A stretch of 5,020 nucleotides of DNA. Origin: an uncultured Eubacteriales bacterium. Lineage in GTDB: Bacteria > Bacillota > Clostridia > Lachnospirales > Lachnospiraceae. The DNA lies in the NCBI GenBank assembly GCA_949286775.1, contig CASEDW010000113.1, positions 1 to 5,020 of the forward strand, written 5' to 3'. The position numbers and the translations under genes are program-made. Below the pieces are notes generated by a model. That model saw only the letters and a list, made by a program, of their open reading frames with translations, was not told the origin of the DNA and made no database searches. This document shows, in pieces, positions 1 to 5,020 of the stretch (positions are counted from its first letter, which is position 1; each line of letters starts with the position of its first letter).

Positions 1-2
1 CA

Positions 3-1295
3 GCAGCGCCAAAATCAGCTGCCAGAAAATTAGGTTTTGCGGCTGCATGTGCTGCTGTCGTAGGAATCGTCGCAGGCTCAGCTTTTTATGCGGTAAACGC
101 GATTGGAAATATGTTTATTTATGATACGTCGAAGCAGACCCAGAGCGCGGCGATTGAACAGTCCTCAGATACAGACTCTGACAGCAATGTTGACAATATT
201 TTAAAAAGCGGAGAATTTGACGAAAAGAATGAAACGACAGCTTCAACTTCCGCAGGCGAAAAGACGGTATCGGCAGTAGCAGAAGAATGTATGCCGTCTG
301 TTGTCACGATAGCCACTATTTCCGTCAAGGAAATGCAGAGCTTTTTCGGCGGCAGCCAGAAATATGAGGCTGAGGGAGCCGGCACGGGAGTTATCGTAGG
401 AGAAAATGATACGGAACTTCTTATCGCGACAAACAACCATGTTGTAAACGGAGCTACTTCACTGTCGGTCGGATTTATAGACGAAACTTCAGTGGAAGCT
501 TATGTAAAGGGAAATGATTTTGACAATGATCTCGCTGTTGTAGCTGTAAAACTTTCTGATATTCCTCAGGAGACTCTTGATCAGATTTCAGTTATAGAAA
601 TAGGAAACTCTGATAACCTGCAGCTTGGCGATCAGGTAGTAGCGATCGGAAACGCCCTTGGATACGGACAGTCTGTTACAAGCGGATACGTAAGCGCTCT
701 TGGAAGAGATCTCGAGCTTTCTGACGGCGGTGAAACATTTACATCGACAGACCTTATTCAGACAGACGCGGCAATTAACTCAGGTAATTCAGGCGGCGCG
801 CTTTTAAATATGGACGGTCAGCTTGTAGGAATCAATGAAGCAAAGAGCGGATCTGTGAGCGGTGCTGCTTCTGTAGAAGGTATGGGTTACGCGATTCCTA
901 TCGATAAAGCTCTTCCTATCCTCAACGAGCTTATGTCAAGACCTACGAGAACTCCGGTGGATGAAGACAAACAGGGATACCTTGGAATCACCTGTGCTAA
1001 TGTAACAGATGAAATAGCTTCAAGTTACAATATGCCGATAGGCGTATGCATAACAGGCATAGTTGAAAACGGACCGTGCGAGCAGGCAGGACTTAAAGTG
1101 GGCGACGTCATTACTGAATTCGGCGGCGTTGAGGTATCGTCATATGAAGAGCTCACAAGCGAACTTTCATACTATGAAGCAGGTACAAGCGTTCCGGTAA
1201 AATACATGCGCGCGGATGACGGAACTTATGTTGAAAAAGAAGCGACAGTAGTTTTAGGAACATCCGATGTGCTGGATAATTACAATAATAACTGA
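3..1295 (+). CDS. HtrA/DegP-like membrane-anchored serine protease with PDZ domain (5' end missing)
   Basis: Trypsin-like serine protease of the HtrA/DegP family, expected to act outside the membrane in protein quality control. The frame stays open from base 3 to the TGA at 1293-1295 with no start before the first internal ATG at 111. The segment encoded at 3-110 holds a basic stretch (PKSAARK) and then a hydrophobic Ala/Gly/Val run ending near AFYAVNAIGN. That is a signal-anchor helix, so the true start lies before the window and the ATG at 111 is not the start. Numbering from that ATG, an acidic/Ser/Thr linker (about 5-60) leads to the protease domain (about 60-275). The catalytic triad is visible: His110 in NNHVVNG, Asp140 in DNDLAVV and Ser227 in SGNSGGA. 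One PDZ domain follows (about 289-384; GYLGI, then GPCEQAGLKVGDVI), close to the C terminus. This is the usual single-PDZ Gram-positive layout. It is followed by a strong terminator and is probably transcribed separately from the next gene. Confidence 0.95.
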   Translation, partial: AAPKSAARKLGFAAACAAVVGIVAGSAFYAVNAIGNMFIYDTSKQTQSAAIEQSSDTDSDSNVDNILKSGEFDEKNETTASTSAGEKTVSAVAEECMPSVVTIATISVKEMQSFFGGSQKYEAEGAGTGVIVGENDTELLIATNNHVVNGATSLSVGFIDETSVEAYVKGNDFDNDLAVVAVKLSDIPQETLDQISVIEIGNSDNLQLGDQVVAIGNALGYGQSVTSGYVSALGRDLELSDGGETFTSTDLIQTDAAINSGNSGGALLNMDGQLVGINEAKSGSVSGAASVEGMGYAIPIDKALPILNELMSRPTRTPVDEDKQGYLGITCANVTDEIASSYNMPIGVCITGIVENGPCEQAGLKVGDVITEFGGVEVSSYEELTSELSYYEAGTSVPVKYMRADDGTYVEKEATVVLGTSDVLDNYNNN

Positions 1296-1332
1296 TACAC
1301 AGTTTTAGGCTTTTTTCCCAACATTATAATAC

Positions 1333-1380
1333 AAAAGGCGGATGCAGTTGAAATAACATCAACTTGCATTTGCCTTTTTT
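1333..1380 (+). terminator. Rho-independent terminator after the HtrA-like gene
   Basis: The arms at 1333-1350 and 1360-1378 can pair over about 18 base pairs, starting AAAAGGC and closing GCCTTTT. There is one bulged T (1364 or 1365) and two G-U pairs (1340-1341 with 1370-1371). The loop is about nine bases. The 3' arm runs into TTTTTT at 1375-1380, as expected for intrinsic termination on the plus strand. It lies 37 bases after the protease stop and upstream of the next promoter, so it separates two transcription units. Confidence 0.88.
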
Positions 1381-1411
1381 GATGAAAAAACATGACTGAT
1401 TAAGATAGATG

Positions 1412-1440
1412 TTCATTTGTCGGGCAACTCATGATATAAT
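1412..1440 (+). promoter_or_regulatory. Sigma-A type promoter with extended -10
   Basis: A perfect TATAAT at 1435-1440 is preceded by TG at 1432-1433, giving the extended -10 motif TGATATAAT. The hexamer at the proper 17-base spacing, TTCATT at 1412-1417, is a weak match to TTGACA, which fits a promoter that relies on its extended -10. Transcription would start near 1446-1448, leaving a leader of about 40 bases before the methyltransferase ATG. It sits just after a terminator and before a three-gene operon. The start site is inferred. Confidence 0.7.
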
Positions 1441-1471
1441 GACCGTGATCTTCATCTATGCAGTATATTTT

Positions 1472-1480
1472 AAAGAGGAA
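1472..1480 (+). promoter_or_regulatory. Ribosome binding site of the methyltransferase gene
   Basis: AAAGAGGAA lies with its GAGG core seven bases before the ATG at 1486. This supports that start as the first cistron of the operon. Confidence 0.8.
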
Positions 1481-1485
1481 TATAA

Positions 1486-2235
1486 ATGGACGAATACACA
1501 GCTTTAGCTTCTATATATGATGAATTCATGGACAATATTGATTATGAAGCATGGGGAGAAAGAATTGCCGGGATTTTGTCACAGGAAGGCATAGCGGACG
1601 GCCTCGTTTTGGATCTTGGATGCGGAACGGGAATCATAACGGAATTTCTGGCAAAAAAAGGATATGATATGACTGGCGTCGACTGCTCGGAAGAAATGCT
1701 TCAAAAAGCGATGGATAAAAAGAATAAATCGGGCGCTGATATACTGTATCTTCTGCAGGACATGCGGGAGTTTGAACTATATGGCACTATGCGCGCCATA
1801 GTGAGCACCTGCGACAGTTTGAATTATATCATAGAGCCTGAGGAACTGCTGGAGGTGTTCCGCCTCGTGAACAATTATCTCGATCCCGGCGGAATATTTG
1901 TTTTTGATTTTAATACGAAGAAAAAGTATGCCGATATAGGAAATACTTCTATTTCAGAGACGAGAGATTCGGCCAGCTTTATATGGGAGAATTTTTATAA
2001 CCGGGACGACTACATAAATGAATATCAGCTGACGATATTTCTTCCTGTAGAAAATGATCTCTATAAAAAATATGAAGAATATCACGTTCAGCGCGGATAT
2101 GATCTTGAAGAGATAAAAGAACTGCTTAAAAGAGCGGGACTTGTATTTGAAAGGGCATACGACGGATATTCAGACGAGTGTGCTCATGAAAACAGCGACA
2201 GAATAGTTGTTGTCGCGAGAGAAAAGGGGAAATAA
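1486..2235 (+). CDS. YqeM-like class I SAM-dependent methyltransferase
   Basis: Soluble Rossmann-fold methyltransferase of 249 residues; the substrate cannot be told from the sequence. Motif I, the glycine-rich SAM loop, is VLDLGCGTG at 41-49. The acidic residue that normally binds the SAM ribose is Asp66 in GVDCSEEML. A post-II aspartate (Asp92 in QDMREF) and the post-III segment LDPGGIFVFDFNT (132-144) follow in the usual order. The N terminus (ALASIYDEFMDNIDYEAW) and the C-terminal part (RGYDLEEIKELLKRAGL, then SDRIVVVARE) recall the Bacillus YqeM group of uncharacterised methyltransferases, and the length fits. The assignment to that group is from memory of the family, not a search. The gene has its own promoter and a good ribosome binding site. 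It ends two bases before hslO, so the two are almost certainly cotranscribed and translationally close. Confidence 0.9.
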   Translation: MDEYTALASIYDEFMDNIDYEAWGERIAGILSQEGIADGLVLDLGCGTGIITEFLAKKGYDMTGVDCSEEMLQKAMDKKNKSGADILYLLQDMREFELYGTMRAIVSTCDSLNYIIEPEELLEVFRLVNNYLDPGGIFVFDFNTKKKYADIGNTSISETRDSASFIWENFYNRDDYINEYQLTIFLPVENDLYKKYEEYHVQRGYDLEEIKELLKRAGLVFERAYDGYSDECAHENSDRIVVVAREKGK

Positions 2236-2237
2236 TT

Positions 2238-3119
2238 ATGGATTATATGATAAGAGCGACCGCGGGAAATGACAGTGTGAGAGTATTCGCGGTCACGACA
2301 AAAGACATTGTAGAAAAAGCAAGAGAAATTCACAACACGAGCCCTGTCGCGACGGCAGCGCTCGGAAGACTTCTTACGGCTGCGGCCATGATGGGGCCGA
2401 TGATGAAAGGCGATAAAGATCTGCTGACGCTTATTATAAATGGCGACGGACCCATCGGAGCTATAACGGTTACTGCTGATTCAAAAGGAAATGTTAAAGG
2501 ATTCGTAAACGAACCGAATGTTCTGATTCATGCAAAACCAAATGGAAAACTCGATGTGAGTGGAGCCATAGGAAACGGAAAACTGACTGTTATAAGAGAT
2601 CTTGGATTAAAAGAACCTTACCTGGGCACGGTGGATCTTGTCAGCGGCGAGATAGCGGAGGACATAACTTATTATTTTACCGCGAGCGAACAGGTTCCTT
2701 CTTCGGTAGGTCTCGGAGTTCTCCTTGACAGGGAGAATTTTGTAAAACAGGCGGGAGGATTTATACTTCAGCTGATGCCTGATACGCCTGATGAAGTCAT
2801 CACGGTTCTTGAAAAAAATCTTTCAAAGATAAAATCGGTGACAGAGCTGCTTGAAAACGGAAAAACGCCGGAAGACATAGCGAAAATTCTGCTCGAAGGA
2901 TTTGATGATTTTCATATACTTCAGAAAACGCCTGTTCAGTTCAAGTGCAATTGCAGTCGTGACAGAATGGCGCAGGCGCTTATAAGTCTGGGTGAAAAAG
3001 AGATAAGGGATATCATTAAAGATGGAAAACCGGCGGAGCTTAAATGTCAGTTCTGCCAGAGCGCGTATGAATTTTCTATTGACGATATGCAGAAAATGCT
3101 TAAAGCCGCATCAGAATAA
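2238..3119 (+). CDS. hslO: Hsp33 redox-regulated molecular chaperone
   Basis: Cytosolic Hsp33 holdase, which is inactive when reduced with Zn bound. In the studied homologues it is switched on by oxidants such as hypochlorous acid or peroxide plus heat, when the zinc cysteines form disulfides and the linker unfolds. The sequence shows the full 293-residue protein. The N-terminal core carries family landmarks (MIRATAGNDSVRVFAV at the start, SPVATAALGRLL at 35-46, GDGPIGAITVTAD at 69-81, GYL-type segment EPYLGTVDLVSGEIAEDI at about 126-143). The C-terminal redox switch has Cys237 and Cys239 (KCNCS) and Cys270 and Cys273 (KCQFCQ), i.e. CXC, 30 residues, CXXC, within the family's spacing. All four zinc ligands are intact, so it should be functional. 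The start ATG follows AAGGGG (2224-2229), which lies inside the end of the upstream methyltransferase gene, with only two bases between the genes. It is the middle gene of the operon. Confidence 0.97.
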   Translation: MDYMIRATAGNDSVRVFAVTTKDIVEKAREIHNTSPVATAALGRLLTAAAMMGPMMKGDKDLLTLIINGDGPIGAITVTADSKGNVKGFVNEPNVLIHAKPNGKLDVSGAIGNGKLTVIRDLGLKEPYLGTVDLVSGEIAEDITYYFTASEQVPSSVGLGVLLDRENFVKQAGGFILQLMPDTPDEVITVLEKNLSKIKSVTELLENGKTPEDIAKILLEGFDDFHILQKTPVQFKCNCSRDRMAQALISLGEKEIRDIIKDGKPAELKCQFCQSAYEFSIDDMQKMLKAASE

Positions 3120-3124
3120 AACAA

Positions 3125-3131
3125 AGGGGAG
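3125..3131 (+). promoter_or_regulatory. Ribosome binding site that fixes the homocysteine methyltransferase start
   Basis: AGGGGAG lies in the 16-base gap after hslO, four bases before the ATG at 3136. It favours 3136 over an in-frame ATG at 3022 that would overlap hslO by 98 bases and add 38 residues unlike the family's N terminus. Confidence 0.85.
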
Positions 3132-3135
3132 AGAC

Positions 3136-4350
3136 ATGAAATATCCGATTATACTTGACGGAGCAACGGGAACACAGCTGCAGAAAAGAGGATTTGACGG
3201 AAGCGAATGCGCCGAGAAGTGGATCCTTGATCATCCAAAAGTTATTGAAGAGATTCAGGAGGGGTACATTAAAGCAGGCAGCGATATTATCTATGCTCCT
3301 ACATTTGGCGCGAACCATATAAAACTTGCCGAATATAATCTCGAAAATGAGCTTGAAGATATCAACAGAGGACTTGTAGAACTTTCCAAAAAAATTTCCA
3401 GAGGAAGAGCCCTCGTGGCGGGAGATATGGCCCCTACAGGTCATTTTCTTGAGCCGATCGGCGATATGCAGTTTGAGCAATTTGTGGAAGCGTATAAACA
3501 GCAGGCACAGATACTTGATAAGGCCGGCGTCGATCTTTTTGTGATTGAAACTTCGATGACCCTTCCGGAAGTGCGGGCGGCTATACTTGCGATAAAAGAA
3601 GTCAGCGGCAAACCCATTTTTGTCACTTTTTCATGTGATGAAAACGGTAAAACCCTTACGGGAACAGACGTTGTCGCGGCGCTTGCGGTGGTTCAGGAGA
3701 TGGGAATTGCGGCTTTTGGACTTAACTGTTCATCAGGTCCAAAGGACATGCTTTCTCAGATAAAAAGACTTCACAAAGCCGCTAAAGTTCCGCTTATAGC
3801 AAAACCTAACGCCGGAATGCCCCGCGTTGAAAACGGACAGACAGTATACGACTGTACTCCCGAGGAGTTCGTTTCTTATACGGAAGAATTCGCGAAATAC
3901 GGAGTGAGAATTTTCGGCGGATGCTGCGGAAGCGATTTTTCCCATATAGAAGCGCTGAAGAAAAAACTTTCAGAGATTGATTTTGATCTGCTTGAAGACA
4001 ACAGCAGCGATCTTATGCTTTGCGCGACAGAGACTGCGGCATTTGAAATCGGCGATGAAATACAGATTGACGAGCCATACAGCTGCGATGAAGATTTGGC
4101 GGACAATATAGACGAAGCTATGGACAGCGATTCGCCTGTTATAGCGATCAGATTTGGCGATGAAGATGAACTTGAAAACTTCACAGAGGCGCAGTATATG
4201 ATGACAAAGCCTCTTTACGCTGTATGCGACGACGCGAAGCTGCTTGAAAAAGTACTGAGACTTTATCAGGGAAGGGCGCTTTGCTCTGGGAACATTCCCG
4301 AAGAAGAGCTCAGACCTCTCGTTCAGAAATACGGAGTTATCGTAAAATAG
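3136..4350 (+). CDS. Homocysteine S-methyltransferase family protein with short extra C-terminal region
   Basis: Zinc-dependent homocysteine-binding TIM-barrel protein, 404 residues, related to the first module of cobalamin-dependent methionine synthase (MetH) and to MmuM-type enzymes. These transfer a methyl group to homocysteine to make methionine. The barrel covers about 1-285, opening with ILDGATGTQLQKRGF. The zinc ligands are Cys198 (GLNCSSGP) and the pair Cys263-Cys264 (FGGCCGS), all present. Other family signatures are APTFGAN (54-60) and KPNAGMP (223-229). After an acidic linker, residues about 290-404 form a region with no cobalamin-binding domain and no full pterin-binding domain. 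Its end (KPLYAVCDDAKLLEKVLRL, then YQGRALC, then LVQKYGVIVK) resembles a shortened pterin-binding barrel half of MetH. The methyl donor is therefore unclear: it could work with separate corrinoid partners or with a small methyl donor such as S-methylmethionine. It is the last gene of the operon, 16 bases after hslO, and is followed by a terminator. Confidence 0.9.
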   Translation: MKYPIILDGATGTQLQKRGFDGSECAEKWILDHPKVIEEIQEGYIKAGSDIIYAPTFGANHIKLAEYNLENELEDINRGLVELSKKISRGRALVAGDMAPTGHFLEPIGDMQFEQFVEAYKQQAQILDKAGVDLFVIETSMTLPEVRAAILAIKEVSGKPIFVTFSCDENGKTLTGTDVVAALAVVQEMGIAAFGLNCSSGPKDMLSQIKRLHKAAKVPLIAKPNAGMPRVENGQTVYDCTPEEFVSYTEEFAKYGVRIFGGCCGSDFSHIEALKKKLSEIDFDLLEDNSSDLMLCATETAAFEIGDEIQIDEPYSCDEDLADNIDEAMDSDSPVIAIRFGDEDELENFTEAQYMMTKPLYAVCDDAKLLEKVLRLYQGRALCSGNIPEEELRPLVQKYGVIVK

Positions 4351-4351
4351 C

Positions 4352-4383
4352 AAAACGGCTGCCAAAATCCGGGCAGCCGTTTT
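4352..4383. terminator. Symmetrical hairpin terminator between convergent units
   Basis: A perfect 12-base-pair stem (AAAACGGCTGCC at 4352-4363 with GGCAGCCGTTTT at 4372-4383) encloses an eight-base loop. It starts one base after the TAG of the homocysteine methyltransferase. The stem begins with AAAA and ends with TTTT, so each strand shows a GC-rich hairpin followed by a short U tract. It can stop the operon on the plus strand and also transcripts arriving from the minus-strand transposase remnant, whose stop is about 27 bases away. The T tract is short (four), so efficiency cannot be judged. Confidence 0.85.
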
Positions 4384-4409
4384 AAGTTGCGGTTTATCAA
4401 AACGTGAAG

Positions 4410-4844
4410 TTATCTTTTTATCAGAATTCCGTTTCGAATCTGGTAATTATATTCTTTTAATCTGTCTTTCATCTGAGTATAGATCATAAGATCAAAACAG
4501 TGGTCTTTCAGGAGACGTCTGAATTTGCAGAGGGTGGTGGAATCAGGCACCTGATCGTTCTGGGAAAAGTCTATTTCAAGAAACTGCTTCATCGAATAGC
4601 TGTCATAAACTGCTTCCTCTGTTTCAAGATCTGAAAGATTAAACCACTCTTTTAACATGTACATTTTCAGCATTCTCTCGATGGGCTGAGGCTTTCTGCC
4701 GCGTTTGCCCTCCGGGTAATATGGTTTTACTATGTCAGCCCATTCGTCCCAGGGCATGATCTGATTCATTTCTTCGAGAAGTATTTCCCGGCGTGTTTTT
4801 TTTCTTCGATATCTGTATTCAAGATCGGTAAAATTCAGCTGCAT
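4410..4844 (-). pseudogene. IS5-family transposase, N-terminal fragment (insertion sequence remnant)
   Basis: The 144 residues match the N-terminal DNA-binding (DUF772-type) part of IS5-group transposases. The start MQLNFTDLEYRYRRKKTRRE resembles IS5's opening. Then come MPWDEWADIVKPYYPEGKRG (30-49), RKPQPIERMLKMYMLKEWFN (50-69), LSDLETEEAVYDSYSMKQFL (70-89) and the VPDSTTLCKFRRLL helix (99-112). The protein ends at NGILIKR followed by TAA. In intact family members this point is where the strand carrying the first catalytic Asp begins (GTLVDATI in IS5), so all DDE catalytic residues are missing. Intact proteins are usually about 320-340 residues. The ATG at 4844 is backed by a good ribosome binding site. 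A longer open frame up to 5003 only translates the tRNA and its terminator. No matching terminal inverted repeats were found by eye. Most likely a decayed insertion sequence; a retained DNA-binding protein is possible but unsupported. Confidence 0.85.
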
Positions 4845-4853
4845 CAGAAAATG

Positions 4854-4860
4854 CTCCTTT
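4854..4860 (-). promoter_or_regulatory. Ribosome binding site of the transposase fragment
   Basis: AAAGGAG on the minus strand lies nine bases before the ATG at 4844. It marks this as the original transposase start, and shows the translation signal survived although the gene's 3' part did not. Confidence 0.75.
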
Positions 4861-4871
4861 GAATGTCGGTG

Positions 4872-4905
4872 AAAAAAACAGAGCCTAAAGCTGAAAACTT
4901 TAGGC
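4872..4905 (-). terminator. Rho-independent terminator after tRNA-Ala
   Basis: On the minus strand GCCTAAAG (4905-4898) pairs perfectly with CTTTAGGC (4890-4883) around a seven-base loop. TCTG and then seven T's follow (4878-4872). It begins about 20 bases after the tRNA 3' end and lies before the transposase remnant, so it should end the tRNA transcript. It also limits read-through into the remnant. Confidence 0.85.
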
Positions 4906-4924
4906 CCCAAACATGTGCTGTAAG

Positions 4925-4997
4925 TGGAGCATAGGGGAGTCGAACCCCTGACCTCTACAATGCGAATGTAGCGCGCTCCCAACTGCGCTAATACCCC
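4925..4997 (-). tRNA. tRNA-Ala (anticodon CGC)
   Basis: The 73 bases fold into a full cloverleaf. The acceptor stem GGGGTAT pairs with ATGCTCC, the D stem is GCGC/GCGC with loop AGTTGGGA, and the anticodon stem is CTACA/TGTAG with loop TTCGCAT. A five-base variable loop follows, then the T stem AGGGG/CCCCT with loop TTCGACT. The anticodon is CGC (bases 4962-4964 on the plus strand), reading the alanine codon GCG. The acceptor stem carries a G3-U70 wobble pair, the known identity element for alanyl-tRNA synthetase, which independently supports alanine. The discriminator base is A73. CCA is not encoded (the next bases are CTT) and must be added after transcription. Confidence 0.96.
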
Positions 4998-5020
4998 ATA
5001 CAATAAACCACGGCATTAAA

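Noticed and set aside
1325..1330. TATAAT just upstream of the first terminator
   Set aside because: It has no plausible -35 at the right spacing, and any transcript would run directly into the terminator hairpin at 1333-1380.
1417..1422. TTGTCG as the -35 element of the operon promoter
   Set aside because: It lies only 12 bases from the -10, too close for a sigma-A promoter; the extended -10 with a weak TTCATT at 17 bases fits better.
3022..3135. Longer start for the homocysteine methyltransferase, overlapping the end of hslO
   Set aside because: The added 38 residues are hslO read in another frame and do not resemble the family; the start at 3136 has a well-placed ribosome binding site.
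3876..4365. Overlapping minus-strand open frames of 102 and 131 codons opposite the homocysteine methyltransferase
   Set aside because: They are low-complexity or Ile/Phe/Arg-rich shadows of a well-supported plus-strand gene, without recognisable domains. Other antisense frames at 119-440 and 3100-3945 were rejected for the same reason.
4384..4925. Terminal inverted repeats or target duplications bounding the IS5 remnant
   Set aside because: Comparing the sequence after the tRNA terminator with that around the break point showed no convincing matching ends; one end has probably been lost.
4845..5003. Open frame on the minus strand extending the transposase upstream to an ATG at 5003
   Set aside because: This stretch is the tRNA-Ala gene and its terminator read as protein (AQLGAR and RGSTPL are typical tRNA translation artefacts). 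The transposase has its own ribosome binding site and family-like N terminus at 4844.

Overview
The window looks like chromosomal DNA from a Clostridia-type Firmicute, most plausibly Lachnospiraceae or a relative. This is an inference from moderate GC, strong AAAGAGG/AAAGGGG/AAAGGAG ribosome binding sites, an extended -10 promoter, a tRNA without an encoded CCA end, and the character of the proteins. No species can be named from the sequence alone.

Plus strand, 1-1295: the 3' portion of an HtrA/DegP-type, membrane-anchored trypsin-like serine protease with one PDZ domain. Its start lies before the window. A strong hairpin terminator (1333-1380) ends it, and an extended -10 promoter (around 1432-1440) then starts a new transcription unit.

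Plus strand, 1486-4350: a tight three-gene operon. It holds a YqeM-like class I SAM-dependent methyltransferase, the redox-regulated chaperone Hsp33 (hslO), and a homocysteine S-methyltransferase family protein. Gaps are 2 and 16 bases, and each gene has its own Shine-Dalgarno. The last protein has a complete zinc/homocysteine-binding barrel. It is followed by about 115 residues that resemble a shrunken, degenerate half of the pterin-binding barrel found next in MetH. A symmetrical terminator (4352-4383) closes the operon and can also serve convergent transcription.

Minus strand, 4410-4997: a tRNA-Ala with anticodon CGC (4925-4997) and its own hairpin/T-tract terminator (4872-4905). Next comes the amino-terminal 144 residues of an IS5-family transposase (4410-4844), which stops just before the first catalytic aspartate and is therefore an insertion-sequence remnant.

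The three operon proteins share a loose theme of SAM/methionine and zinc-thiol chemistry, but nothing in the window proves a joint function. I found no CRISPR array, phage module, defence cassette or clearly undescribed multi-gene system here.
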